This document shows, piece by piece, positions 6,728 to 15,479 of a DNA stretch of 64,000 nucleotides. The notes beneath the pieces were generated by a model. That model did not search any database. It was not told the origin of the DNA and worked only from the letters and a program-made list of their open reading frames with translations. Location: assembly GCF_005222205.1 (NCBI RefSeq), contig NZ_CP032347.1, forward strand, positions 62,001 through 126,000, in the 5' to 3' direction. Source of the stretch: Azospirillum brasilense. GTDB taxonomy: Bacteria > Pseudomonadota > Alphaproteobacteria > Azospirillales > Azospirillaceae. Every line of letters starts with the position of its first letter. Within the stretch, counting starts at the first letter, position 1. The translations under genes were made by a program, and so were the position numbers.

Positions 6728-8869
6728 CTACTTGGTCTTGAAATGCTCGGCGGGGTCCCAGCCGTCGCCGGGCGGGTCGGCGATCAGCCGCTCGCAGCGC
6801 GCGATATAGAGCCGGGCCAGCGCCGCCACCTCCGGCTCGCCGGCCAGGGGCTGGAGAAGCTCCAGGGCGGCCGACCAGCGCCGGGCGCGGTAGAGCGAGA
6901 CGGCGACGTGCCACTGGCGGCACAGATCGTGGATTTCCGGGGGCCGGGCGAAGGCCGAATGCGGGTCGAGCGCGCCGACCAGTTCGAACAGCTCGATCGG
7001 CGCCGACAGGCCCGAGGGCACGGCGAGATCGACGGGCCGGAACAGGAAGCGCCCACGCACCGCCTGCTCCACCGCCCCGGTGACCAGGATGCTGGTGCCG
7101 TAGACCTTGTTCAGCCCTTCGATGCGCGAGGCGAGATTCACGTGGGAGCCCAGCGCCGTGTACTGCATGCGGTCGGAGGAGCCGACGTTGCCCACCACCA
7201 CCTCCCCCAGATGCAGGCCGAAGCGGGTCGGCATCGGCGGCATGCCGGCGGCGAGGCAGGCGTCGTTGATGGCGCGGTTGACCGACAGGCAGCCGAGCGC
7301 GGCGAGGCAGGCGTGCTCCGCATGGTCCGGGTCGGGGCGCGGGGCGTTCCAGAAGGCCATGATGGCGTCGCCGATGAACTTGTCCACCGTGCCGCCATGG
7401 CCGTGGATGCAAGCGGTCATCCGCTCGAAATAGGTGGTCAGCCGGTCCAGCACCTGCTGCGGCGGCATGGCTTCGCTGGTCGCGGTGAAGCCGGCGATGT
7501 CGCTGAACAGGATGCTGAGGGGACGCGTCTCGCCGCCCAGCTCGCCGCCGTCGCCGGTCACGATGATGTCGCGCACCAGCGCCTTGGGCACATAGGCGCC
7601 AAAGCGGCGCAGCCCGCCCTTCATGGCCTCCACGGCGCCGGCCAGTTCCGCCACCTCCTGCACGCGGGTGCGGACGGCGAAGCGGCCGGTCAGGTCGAAA
7701 TGGCGGATGCGCTTGGTCTCCGACACGATGTCCTGCATCGGGCGGGTCAACCGGTGCGACAGCCAGAGCAGCAGCAGGACCGACACCGCCAGCAGCCCGG
7801 CGCCGATCACGACGATGCGGTAGGTGGCGCGGCGCAGCGAACCGACGAACTCGTCCACCTCCACCGCCACGCCGACGGTCCAGCCGCTGCCGATCCCGTC
7901 GGTCAGGGTCGCGAACTCCACGATGTAGTCGCGGCCCGCCGGCCCCAGCGGCGCGATGAAGCGGTCGCCGGCCCCGTCACGGCGGCGCTCCACCGCTTCG
8001 GCCACCACCGGATCGGGGAAGGACGCGGTGGTGTGAAGCGCCGCCGTCGCACCGTCCCCGCCGACCAGCAGGTCGGCCCGGTTGTGGCAGATCACCCGCC
8101 CGTTGCCGTCGATCACGAACACCGCCCCGGAGGGGCCGATGCGCAGCGCGTCCAGCCGGGCCGCCAGCCTGTCCAGCGAAACGTCGGCCCCGATGGTGCC
8201 GATGGGCACCCCGTCGTCGGTGGCCATCCGGTAGGAGACGGTGACCACCGGCCGCTCGGTCGCCGGCAGGACGAAGGCATCGGACATCACCGCCGCCCCG
8301 GCCTTCTGCGCCGCCACGTACCAGGGGGCGGTGCGCGGATCCTCCGTCGCCTCCGTCCGCTCCACACCGGTGACCTGTCCCCAGGAGCGCAGATAGAAAT
8401 AGGAGTCGGCGAACCGGCCCGAACTGGAATCCTGCATACGCAGGGCGAGCGCGCTGCCCGGCGGCGGGGTGGCGGGGCCGAAACGCCCGCCGTCGGGGGC
8501 CAGCCGGGCCATCTGGAAGAAGGCGCCGTCTCCGGCGAAGCCGACATAGAGCGAGGCGAGCTGCGGCAGGGTGGCCAGGGCGTCGGAGAAGTAGCGCAGC
8601 GATTCGATGCGGCGCAGCCCGTTCCGGTCGATCCGCCCGAACCCGGCCATCGCTTCGGCGACGCGGGCCACCGGGCTGACCAAACCGTTCAGGTCGTTGG
8701 TGACCGTCTGGGTGGTGCGCGCGATGGACTGCGACGCCACCTCCAGCGCGGTGCGGGAGTTCTCGTGGTAGAGGTAGCTGAGCATCACCGCGATCAGCGG
8801 CACCGTCGTCAGCAGGAAGGCCAGCGCGATTCCCACGCGCAGGCGTATCCGGTACGGCGTTTGGGACAT
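6728..8869 (-). CDS. Membrane class III adenylate/guanylate cyclase with Cache-like sensor and HAMP
   Basis: A 713-residue receptor cyclase. TM1 is about residues 12-34, a periplasmic double-Cache-like sensor spans about 35-345 ('YFYLRSWGQVTG', 'APWYVAAQKAG', 'GADVSLDRLAARLD'), TM2 about 350-371, HAMP about 372-425, and the catalytic domain about 445-620. Metal-binding aspartates are Asp457 ('FSDIAGF') and Asp501 ('GDAIMAFW'). The purine-selecting pair is Lys497 ('DKFIGD') with Thr571 ('YTALG'), the Lys/Thr form typical of class IIIb enzymes, and Asn578/Arg582 ('NLASR') are the transition-state residues. It should be active and most likely makes cAMP. A C-terminal helical tail of about 90 residues follows. 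It is co-transcribed with the TRAP binding protein downstream. Confidence 0.9.
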   Translation of the reverse strand: MSQTPYRIRLRVGIALAFLLTTVPLIAVMLSYLYHENSRTALEVASQSIARTTQTVTNDLNGLVSPVARVAEAMAGFGRIDRNGLRRIESLRYFSDALATLPQLASLYVGFAGDGAFFQMARLAPDGGRFGPATPPPGSALALRMQDSSSGRFADSYFYLRSWGQVTGVERTEATEDPRTAPWYVAAQKAGAAVMSDAFVLPATERPVVTVSYRMATDDGVPIGTIGADVSLDRLAARLDALRIGPSGAVFVIDGNGRVICHNRADLLVGGDGATAALHTTASFPDPVVAEAVERRRDGAGDRFIAPLGPAGRDYIVEFATLTDGIGSGWTVGVAVEVDEFVGSLRRATYRIVVIGAGLLAVSVLLLLWLSHRLTRPMQDIVSETKRIRHFDLTGRFAVRTRVQEVAELAGAVEAMKGGLRRFGAYVPKALVRDIIVTGDGGELGGETRPLSILFSDIAGFTATSEAMPPQQVLDRLTTYFERMTACIHGHGGTVDKFIGDAIMAFWNAPRPDPDHAEHACLAALGCLSVNRAINDACLAAGMPPMPTRFGLHLGEVVVGNVGSSDRMQYTALGSHVNLASRIEGLNKVYGTSILVTGAVEQAVRGRFLFRPVDLAVPSGLSAPIELFELVGALDPHSAFARPPEIHDLCRQWHVAVSLYRARRWSAALELLQPLAGEPEVAALARLYIARCERLIADPPGDGWDPAEHFKTK

Positions 8870-8921
8870 CGGGCGGTCTCCGGAGGGCCAAAGGGGCGGT
8901 GGCGACGATGATGAAGGGGGG

Positions 8922-9449
8922 TCAGCCGCCGGCCGGGGCGGACAGGTCGCGGACGAAGAGGAGACGGTCGTGCCCGTCGTGCTTGGGCATGCGCGCGAAA
9001 ACGCGCATGCCGACCGACAGCATGCCGCGCACGCTGGCCGTGTTCTCGGGCCGGACGGTGGCGAACCAATAGCGGTGCCGGCCCGGTGGCAGGACCCCCT
9101 GTGCGGCGGTTTCGATCAGGCGCCGGTGCAGACCCTGCCCGCGCCGGGCGGGATGAACCAGGATTCCGGTGAAATGCAGAGCCCGGTCCAGTTCCGCGTC
9201 CGCAAGGCCGTAGTCGCGGCCCAGATTGTGGGTGGCCCGGCCGGGAAACTGCACGGCGAGGAAGGCGGCGAGCGCGCTGTCGGTCAGCGCGCCGAGCACC
9301 GCCCCACGCCCGATCCACGGGCCGGCCAGCATGTCCGACAACTCGGCCTCGCCGAGCGGGTGCATCAGCGGGCCGCAGGCCTCCCGCTGCAGCGCCAGGA
9401 CGGCGCCCAGCGCGTCCGGGGTCAGGAGGGCGAAGCGCAGGCCGGTCAT
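8922..9449 (-). CDS. GNAT-family N-acetyltransferase
   Basis: A 175-residue GNAT-fold protein. The acetyl-CoA-binding motif A is 'LHFTGILVHPARRGQGLHRR' (Arg-Arg-Gly-Gln-Gly loop) followed by helix 'LIETAAQGVL'; motif B is 'WFATVRPENTASVRGMLSVGM'. The substrate cannot be read from the sequence. Its ATG at 9449 overlaps the stop of the preceding MFS gene by 4 bp, with GGAGGGG just upstream, implying translational coupling. As the last gene of the five-gene chain it may acetylate a product of the racemase or the cargo of the MFS protein; this is inference from context only. Confidence 0.85.
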   Translation of the reverse strand: MTGLRFALLTPDALGAVLALQREACGPLMHPLGEAELSDMLAGPWIGRGAVLGALTDSALAAFLAVQFPGRATHNLGRDYGLADAELDRALHFTGILVHPARRGQGLHRRLIETAAQGVLPPGRHRYWFATVRPENTASVRGMLSVGMRVFARMPKHDGHDRLLFVRDLSAPAGG

Positions 9450-11965
9450 CGCCCCTCCTCCCGCCGCCGGCGCGCCGTGCGGTGCGGGACGGTCCGCCGC
9501 CACGTCAGAAGGGCGAAGAGGAGCAGGCTGCCGGCCAGCAGCCCGCCGATCAGGCTCACCCCCTCGGGGCCGGCGCCCAGCGGAACGGCGGCGGCCAGCG
9601 TGCCGAACAGGACGGGCCCGGCGGCCTGACCCAGCTTGCGGGTGTTGACGTGCAGGGCCAGCACGGAATCGCGTCGGCGGGCCTCGCGCGCCGCCAACAG
9701 TTCCACATGGCGCATCTGGGCGGACAGGCCGAAGCTCTCCGCCAGGCCGATCGCGAACACGGCGGCGAAGGCCGTCCACAGCGACGCCTGGAGGCCGAAC
9801 AGGGCCAGCGCCCCGGCGATCATCGCCGCGGACAGCAGGGTCACCCCCGGAATCGGCAGGCGCCGCGCCGCCATCCGGGTCAGCAACGGCCCGGCCAGCA
9901 CGACGCACAGGCCGTGCAGCAGGTAGGCGCGGCCCACCGTCGCCGACGACAGGCCGAGGTCCGCGATGAACAGCGGCAGATAGAAGGGCAGGAACATCGC
10001 CGCGACCGCGGTGGGCAGGGAGATCAGCGCGAGGAACAGCGGCACCGTGATGCGCCGTAGCCGCGGGTGGACCGTGCCGCACGGCGTGGGAGCCGCCGCC
10101 GGTGCGCAATGCGCGTCCGGCGGGACGGCTCCGGGCAGGCGGGGGACGCCGAAGGCGGTGTAGAGCAGCCCGGCGACCGGGATCACGGCCCCCCCGGCGA
10201 ACACGGTGACCGATCCGTAGGTGGTGGAGAGCAGGGCGCCCGACACCGCCCCGCAGTTCACCCCGGCATACATGCCGGCGAACAGCCCGGAATGCAGAGC
10301 GGACGCATCGCAAACGCCGCGCAGCCGGCCGATCAGGGCGTTCGCCGCGATCAACCCGGCCATGCTGCCCGCACCGCTCAAGCCGCGGGCCAGCACGAAC
10401 AGCAGCGGGTCGGCGGCCAGCACCGCCACGGCGGCCAGCGCCATCCCCGTGGCGGCGGCGGCGAAGCCGGCCAGCGAGACCGCCCGCCAGCCGAACCGCC
10501 CGGTCAGCCGTCCGGCGGCCAGCGCCGCGGCGACTCCGCACAGCATTTCCGCCGTCAGCGGGGCCGCGGCGACCTGGGACGGCGACAGCAGGGGAAAGGG
10601 GTTCCCGCCGAAGCTGGACATCAGCAGCGGGACGAAGGACACCGGCAGAAAGGCGCCGAAATACATCAGAAAAGCCGAGAAGCGGATGGGGCCGGCGAAA
10701 TCGCCGCTCGCGCCCGGCGCGGGTCTGGCCGCCCCGGCCCGTCCTTCGTCCGAGCGGCGGGCCATCCGTGTCCGCCCGCCGAGCACGCGGTCCATCTCGA
10801 ACATGAACAGCAGCGAGGTGACCAGGATGGTCGCCATGTCCAGCCCGAATTCGGTCAACTGCGCGTCGACCCGGTCACCGTCCACCATGGCCACCAGCTC
10901 GCGCCCCTCGCCGCCGCGGTCCTGGGCGAGCGGCCAGCGCAGCGTCACGTCCGGCATGTCCGACAGAAAGGGGACGCCGCCCATGATGTGGCGGGCCTCG
11001 TGGGTCGGCGGGGTGGCGCCGGGGAGGGCCAGTTCGATGGATTGCAGGGTGGGCATGCTGGCGCGGATGCGCTCGAAATAGCCCTCCACCCCGGCCAGCG
11101 ACCCGTAGTCGAGCCCGCGCCGCACCACCGATTCGACGTCGTTGCGGATCATCCGGGCGACGATCTGGGTCGCCTGTTCGGCGGCCTCCAGATGGGCGGT
11201 GGAGATCAGCGTGTAGCATTCCGCCGCCGCCGCGGTCTGGGCGGCCAGCATCGCGCCGAGCGCCAGCAGCCGGCGCAGGCGCTCCAGCCGGACCCGGCGG
11301 TCTTCCAACGCGCGGCGCAGGCCGAAGGCCATCACCAGGCCGGTCAGGCCGAGGAACCCGACCGTTCCCAGCCCCGTCCACAGGAGCTGCGGCAGGGTGC
11401 GGTCGCGGAAATCCTCGACGCGCTCGTCCACCCTGCTGCTGTCGGACTGGATGACGAGAAAGCCGGCGGGAGCGTCGGCCTGCCGGTCGTCCCGCTCGGC
11501 CTCGCCGGGATTGCGGAGCGGCAGATAGAGGACGTAGGCGCCTTGGTCGGGGTCATGCCGGAACCAGTGGGGGCGCCGCTCCAGTTCCGCGCGGGCGCGG
11601 CGCAGGGTGGCTTCCGGCAGCGGATCCACGGGCCGCCCCCTGGCGATGGCGACGACGCGGCCGTCCGCCACCGCCACCCCGATTCCCCGCGCCCAGGGCA
11701 GGTTGACGGCGAGCTGGTCGAGAATCGCCTCGAGCCCGTAGAAGTCGTCCAACGGCTTGCCGTAGCCCAGCGCGTCCTGGATGTTCTCCGCCGTCTTGCC
11801 GCCGACCACCGCGAAGGCGGCCATCAGCGTGCCCGCGTAGTTCTGGCGGAAGGAGCCGAGATTGATGCTCAGGCTGAAGGCCAGCGTCACCCCCACCAGA
11901 AGCACGGACACCAGAAAGGCGCGAAGCGGGCCGGATCGGCCCTGCGGGGCACCGGGCGAGGCCAT
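9446..11965 (-). CDS. MFS transporter with two N-terminal extracytoplasmic sensor-like modules
   Basis: An 839-residue composite membrane protein. TM1 (about residues 16-36), a periplasmic domain (37-193), and TM2 (194-216); then TM3 (232-252), a second periplasmic domain (253-372) and TM4 (373-392); a charged linker (393-427); and a full 12-helix MFS transporter from about 428 to the end ('AGRLTGRFGWRAVSLAGF', 'ARGLSGAGSMAGLIAANALIGRLR'). MFS proteins normally have about 400 residues, so the first half is an extra module resembling receptor input domains without kinase or cyclase output. Start ATG at 11965; the stop overlaps the GNAT gene, and the binding-protein gene ends 2 bp upstream. Probably an exporter whose activity responds to an extracellular signal. 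Confidence 0.85.
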   Translation of the reverse strand: MASPGAPQGRSGPLRAFLVSVLLVGVTLAFSLSINLGSFRQNYAGTLMAAFAVVGGKTAENIQDALGYGKPLDDFYGLEAILDQLAVNLPWARGIGVAVADGRVVAIARGRPVDPLPEATLRRARAELERRPHWFRHDPDQGAYVLYLPLRNPGEAERDDRQADAPAGFLVIQSDSSRVDERVEDFRDRTLPQLLWTGLGTVGFLGLTGLVMAFGLRRALEDRRVRLERLRRLLALGAMLAAQTAAAAECYTLISTAHLEAAEQATQIVARMIRNDVESVVRRGLDYGSLAGVEGYFERIRASMPTLQSIELALPGATPPTHEARHIMGGVPFLSDMPDVTLRWPLAQDRGGEGRELVAMVDGDRVDAQLTEFGLDMATILVTSLLFMFEMDRVLGGRTRMARRSDEGRAGAARPAPGASGDFAGPIRFSAFLMYFGAFLPVSFVPLLMSSFGGNPFPLLSPSQVAAAPLTAEMLCGVAAALAAGRLTGRFGWRAVSLAGFAAAATGMALAAVAVLAADPLLFVLARGLSGAGSMAGLIAANALIGRLRGVCDASALHSGLFAGMYAGVNCGAVSGALLSTTYGSVTVFAGGAVIPVAGLLYTAFGVPRLPGAVPPDAHCAPAAAPTPCGTVHPRLRRITVPLFLALISLPTAVAAMFLPFYLPLFIADLGLSSATVGRAYLLHGLCVVLAGPLLTRMAARRLPIPGVTLLSAAMIAGALALFGLQASLWTAFAAVFAIGLAESFGLSAQMRHVELLAAREARRRDSVLALHVNTRKLGQAAGPVLFGTLAAAVPLGAGPEGVSLIGGLLAGSLLLFALLTWRRTVPHRTARRRREEGR

Positions 11966-11967
11966 GG

Positions 11968-13149
11968 CTAGAGCACTCCGTGCAGTGAGTCCGCGGCCAG
12001 CAGCGCCGGGAAGGGGATGCGGTAGCCGATGGCCGCCGCCGTCGCCGCGTTCCAGGCGATGGACGGCGTGTCGAAATAGACCTGCGGCAGGCGGCGCAGC
12101 GGCTCGCCGGCCATGACGCGGGCGAGGGTGGCGGCGCCGAAATGACCGATGCCCGCCATGTCGGCGCGGGCGATGCTCATCAGCGCGCCGCGCTCCACCT
12201 CCTCGGGGCCGAGCTGCGAGAAGGTTGGGATGCGCCGTTTCAGGAAGGGCCGGGCCAGCGAGGTGAAGCGGTCCAGCGGCCAGCGCCCGTAGGTGATGTA
12301 GACGGCATCCGCCTCGCGCGACAGCGCCTCCCAGGCCGCGGTCAGATCGACCTCGTAGCGGTACTGGTCCAGATGGTCGATCGGCGCGCGGACGTGCCGC
12401 TCCACCAGTTCGAACCCGATCCGCTCGGCCGTCGCCTCGATGTCGGGCAGCGAGGCGATGGCCCGGCCCGTCGGGCTGTCGTCGTAGGCGATGCCCAGCC
12501 GCCGGAACCGGAAGGTCTTGTGGAAGATGGCCAACTGGCGTTGAAAGCGCCGCGGGTCGAGATGCGCCCACACATGGTCGCGCCCGGTGTCGGTTTCCGA
12601 CGCGACGATCCCGGCGGCGATCGGGTTGGTGCAGGAGAAGGCGAGGACCGGCACCCGGTGGGCGTCGGTCGCCAGGGCGACGCCCGCCACCGTCCCCATG
12701 ACGATCATCAGGTCGATGTCGCCCGGGTCCTGCAGGCGCCTCACCAGCGCTGCGGCGGCGTCGGCGGTGAGGTTGGTCGCATGGGCGTCGGCGACGAACT
12801 CCAGAACCGGACTGCCGGCGTGGACGGCCAGCCAGGACCACAGGGCGGCCGTGTCGGTCTGGCCTGGACGGTAGGGCATGCCGGTCAGTTCGCCGGTCCA
12901 GCCCATCCGCTCCAGCTCGCCCAGGATGGCGGCGAGCGTCGCGGCGTAATTGCCGTAGGGCATGGATTCGGCGTAGCTGACGCGCCAGCGCCGCGGCACG
13001 TCGCGGACCGACGGAAGCGGTCGGGGGGCGGCCAGCGCCGCGGCCGGCGGGCAGAGGACGCCGAGGCCGGCGGCGGCGGCTCCGGCCATCCAGCCGCGGC
13101 GGGTGATCACCGCGGCTCCGGAGGCATCGGTGGGGGGATGTGCGCTCAT
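11968..13149 (-). CDS. ABC-type substrate-binding protein with Tat-like signal
   Basis: A 393-residue exported protein. The N-terminus has a twin-arginine-like signal ('TRRGWMAGAAAAGLGVL', residues 16-32) followed by an Ala-rich cleavage region. The mature part resembles the ABC_sub_bind family: 'WRVSYAESMPYGNYAATLAAILGEL' and 'DLMIVMGTVAGVALA', then 'VPVLAFSCTNPIAAG', 'FRRLGIAYDDSPTGRAIASLPDIEATAERIGFELV' and 'ALSREADAVYITYGRW'. No ABC permease or ATPase gene is nearby, so it may serve as a soluble sensor for the adjacent composite MFS protein. The ATG at 13149 overlaps the racemase stop by 4 bp, and the stop lies 2 bp before the MFS start. Confidence 0.85.
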   Translation of the reverse strand: MSAHPPTDASGAAVITRRGWMAGAAAAGLGVLCPPAAALAAPRPLPSVRDVPRRWRVSYAESMPYGNYAATLAAILGELERMGWTGELTGMPYRPGQTDTAALWSWLAVHAGSPVLEFVADAHATNLTADAAAALVRRLQDPGDIDLMIVMGTVAGVALATDAHRVPVLAFSCTNPIAAGIVASETDTGRDHVWAHLDPRRFQRQLAIFHKTFRFRRLGIAYDDSPTGRAIASLPDIEATAERIGFELVERHVRAPIDHLDQYRYEVDLTAAWEALSREADAVYITYGRWPLDRFTSLARPFLKRRIPTFSQLGPEEVERGALMSIARADMAGIGHFGAATLARVMAGEPLRRLPQVYFDTPSIAWNAATAAAIGYRIPFPALLAADSLHGVL

Positions 13150-14327
13150 TCCGTCTGGTCCTCCCTCGCGGGGCTCGACCGGTAGCGGCGGACGACCCGC
13201 GGCCCGAGAAGCGGGACCGCGCTGGGGCGCAATCCGGACCGTGCCGCGATGTCCTCTGCCGTGATCCGGTGATCGCCCTGCCGCCCGATCAGGACCGCCT
13301 CGTCGCCAGGCTGGACGTCGGGGATGTCCGTCACGTCGGCCAGAAGGCTGCTCATGAAGGCGCGCCCCAGGACCGGCGCCGGGCGCCCCCGGATCAGCAG
13401 GGTCCCGCCGGCCAGCCGGTGCAGGTGGTGGCCGTCGGCGAAGCCGAAGGGCAGGACCGCCACCGGGGTGCGCCGGGGCGCCGCGCCGGCGGCGGCGTAA
13501 TCGGCGACGTCGCCGGGCTCCAGAGCCGTAACGCAGGAGACGCGGGCCTTCACGCTCATCACCGGGGCGAGGGGGAGGGGCAGGTCCCCGTCCGCCATGC
13601 GGATGCCGAACAGGGCGGCCCCGCAGCGCACCGCCGTGCAGCCAATGCGCGCCGCGGCCCCGGTCAGCAGGGGCCGGCCGAGCGCCGGGCTGCTGAGCGC
13701 GTGGACCAGCGGCGGCAGCAGCCCCGCCGCCCGCGCCGCATCGACCGCCTCGCCGAACCGGTCCAGCTCCACCAGGCCGCCGTCCTCATAAGGGCCATAG
13801 GCGCCGGACAGGTGGGTGTAGAGCCCCTCCAGCCGCAGCGCCGGCGCGGCGGCGACCGCGGCCAGCAGGTCGGTCAGGTCCGCCCGCGGCGCCCCGAAGC
13901 CGGCGAAGCCGGTGTTCACCCGGACATGCACGTCGACCGTCCGGCCGGCGCGGTTGGCGGCGATGGCGAGCGCCCGCGCCTCGGCCGCGCTGGTCACGGT
14001 GGCGCCCAGCCGGTGCAGGGCGGGCAGCCGGAGCTGGCTGGGCAGCGGCGGGTCGATGACCAGGATGGGGGCCGCGACTCCGGCCCGCCGCAGGGTGATG
14101 CCCTCGCCCATGTCGGCCACCACCAGCCCGTCGATCCCGAAACGCTGGAGTGCCCGCCCGACCGGTCCGGCGCCGTGGCCGTAGGCGTCCGCCTTGACCA
14201 CGCCGAAGACGGCCTGACCGGGGGGAAGGCCGCGGCGCAGCCGTTCCAGGTTCCGGCCGAGGGCGTGCAGATCGATGTCCGCCCAGGCGGTGGTGCTGCC
14301 CCGCCGGCCCGTCCGCGTTCCCGTCAT
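13146..14327 (-). CDS. Alanine-racemase-fold PLP enzyme with altered substrate residues
   Basis: A 393-residue Alr-family protein. Lys45 in 'VVKADAYGHG' is the PLP lysine, and Tyr277 ('DVADYAAAG') is at the position of the opposite catalytic tyrosine. Several canonical residues differ: the 'DTGMGRLG' loop is 'NTGFAGFG' (about 138-145), losing the arginine; 'GYADG' is 'GFADG' (295-299); 'CMDQ' is 'FMSS' (324-327), losing the substrate-carboxylate Asp. It is probably still a PLP enzyme, perhaps a racemase of another amino acid. Both its start (ATG 14327) and stop overlap neighbours by 4 bp, so it is part of a tightly coupled operon and unlikely to be the cell-wall housekeeping Alr. Confidence 0.85.
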   Translation of the reverse strand: MTGTRTGRRGSTTAWADIDLHALGRNLERLRRGLPPGQAVFGVVKADAYGHGAGPVGRALQRFGIDGLVVADMGEGITLRRAGVAAPILVIDPPLPSQLRLPALHRLGATVTSAAEARALAIAANRAGRTVDVHVRVNTGFAGFGAPRADLTDLLAAVAAAPALRLEGLYTHLSGAYGPYEDGGLVELDRFGEAVDAARAAGLLPPLVHALSSPALGRPLLTGAAARIGCTAVRCGAALFGIRMADGDLPLPLAPVMSVKARVSCVTALEPGDVADYAAAGAAPRRTPVAVLPFGFADGHHLHRLAGGTLLIRGRPAPVLGRAFMSSLLADVTDIPDVQPGDEAVLIGRQGDHRITAEDIAARSGLRPSAVPLLGPRVVRRYRSSPAREDQTE

Positions 14328-15388
14328 GCAAGGAACTTCGCGCTGATGTCGGTCGAGGATTCCCGGCCGATCTTCTCGAAATGCTGATCCAGGAACTCCT
14401 CGGCCTTGTGGCGGCCGGTTTCGAACATGTAGGTCAGGAAGTCCCAGTCGGCGTTCAGCTTGCTGGTGACGCCCAGCTTCTCCACCACCTCTTCGGCGTC
14501 GACGGTGTGGATGTGCATCTTCTTGTGCTTCTCGGGGCTGAGCTCGCCGGAATCGATCAGTTTGGAGACGAAGTCGACGACGCGCAGCTCGCGCATCATG
14601 CTGGAGTTGAAGCTGAGCGTGTTGACGCGGTCCATGATCTCGCGGGCGGTGCGCGGCGGCACCGGCACGCGGACCGGGTTGATCTGGACGATCAGGATGT
14701 CGCGGCTGTCGCACTGGTCGATCAGCGGGAACAGCGGCGGGTTGCCGGAATAGCCGCCGTCCCAGTAGAAGGCGTTGCCGACCTGCACCGCCTGGAACAG
14801 GAAGGGCAGGCAGGCCGAGGCGAGGACCGCGTCCACCGAGATGTCCTTCGGGCCGAACACCTTCAGCCGGCCGGCGCAGACGTCGGTCGCCGCGATGAAG
14901 GTCTTGCAGGCCGGCGCCTTGCGCAGCCGCTTGAAGTCCACCACGTCCGACAGCACGTCGCGCAGCGGGTTCATGTTCATCGGGTTCAGCTCGTACGGCG
15001 ACATCATGCGCGACAGCGCGTCGAACATCTGCCAGAGCGGGGAGAAGTCCATGTTCCCCTTGCTGAACATCTTGTCGAGCGGGGTCGGCTGGAGCGGCCC
15101 CTTCTTCGCCTCGTCGGAAATGCGGCGCCAGAACTCGCGCAGCTTGCTCCGCGCCCCCTCGGGACCGCCGACGGTCAGGCCATAGGCGGTGACGGCGCAG
15201 TTCATGGCGCCGGCGCTGGTTCCGACGATGCCGTCGATGGTCAGGCGCCCGTCCTCCAGGATGCGGTCGATCACGCCCCAGGTGAAGGAGCCGTGGGCGC
15301 CGCCCCCCTGCAGCGCGAGGTTGATCGGCTTGGCGCCCTTCCGGTTGGCGGGCTGGACGGCGGGGGCGGGCATGGTCTGGTCGGGCAT
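14324..15388 (-). CDS. Patatin-like phospholipase
   Basis: A 354-residue patatin-family lipid acyl hydrolase. The oxyanion loop is 'LALQGGGAHGSFTWGVID' (residues 24-41), the nucleophile is Ser58 in 'GTSAG', and the catalytic Asp210 lies in 'YWDGGYSGN', so the Ser-Asp dyad is complete. No signal peptide is seen, so it is cytoplasmic or peripheral. It is the first gene of the minus-strand chain and its stop overlaps the racemase start by 4 bp. Related proteins handle phospholipids or polyhydroxybutyrate-related esters; the substrate here is unknown. Its presence in an operon with racemase, transporter and acetyltransferase genes is unusual. Confidence 0.9.
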   Translation of the reverse strand: MPDQTMPAPAVQPANRKGAKPINLALQGGGAHGSFTWGVIDRILEDGRLTIDGIVGTSAGAMNCAVTAYGLTVGGPEGARSKLREFWRRISDEAKKGPLQPTPLDKMFSKGNMDFSPLWQMFDALSRMMSPYELNPMNMNPLRDVLSDVVDFKRLRKAPACKTFIAATDVCAGRLKVFGPKDISVDAVLASACLPFLFQAVQVGNAFYWDGGYSGNPPLFPLIDQCDSRDILIVQINPVRVPVPPRTAREIMDRVNTLSFNSSMMRELRVVDFVSKLIDSGELSPEKHKKMHIHTVDAEEVVEKLGVTSKLNADWDFLTYMFETGRHKAEEFLDQHFEKIGRESSTDISAKFLA

Positions 15389-15479
15389 GATGGCTCCGGT
15401 CGTTGGCGTCCCGGGTTGGAGGTCGCCAGGGTTGGGAATGGGTGTGTGATCGGACGCGCCTGGGGGCGTCCGGTGCCGG

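Noticed and set aside
5816..8911. A 1031-codon plus-strand open frame opposite the cyclase and TRAP binding protein genes.
   Set aside because: The reading is His/Arg/Gln-rich without recognisable domains, while the minus strand encodes two clear families across the same bases.
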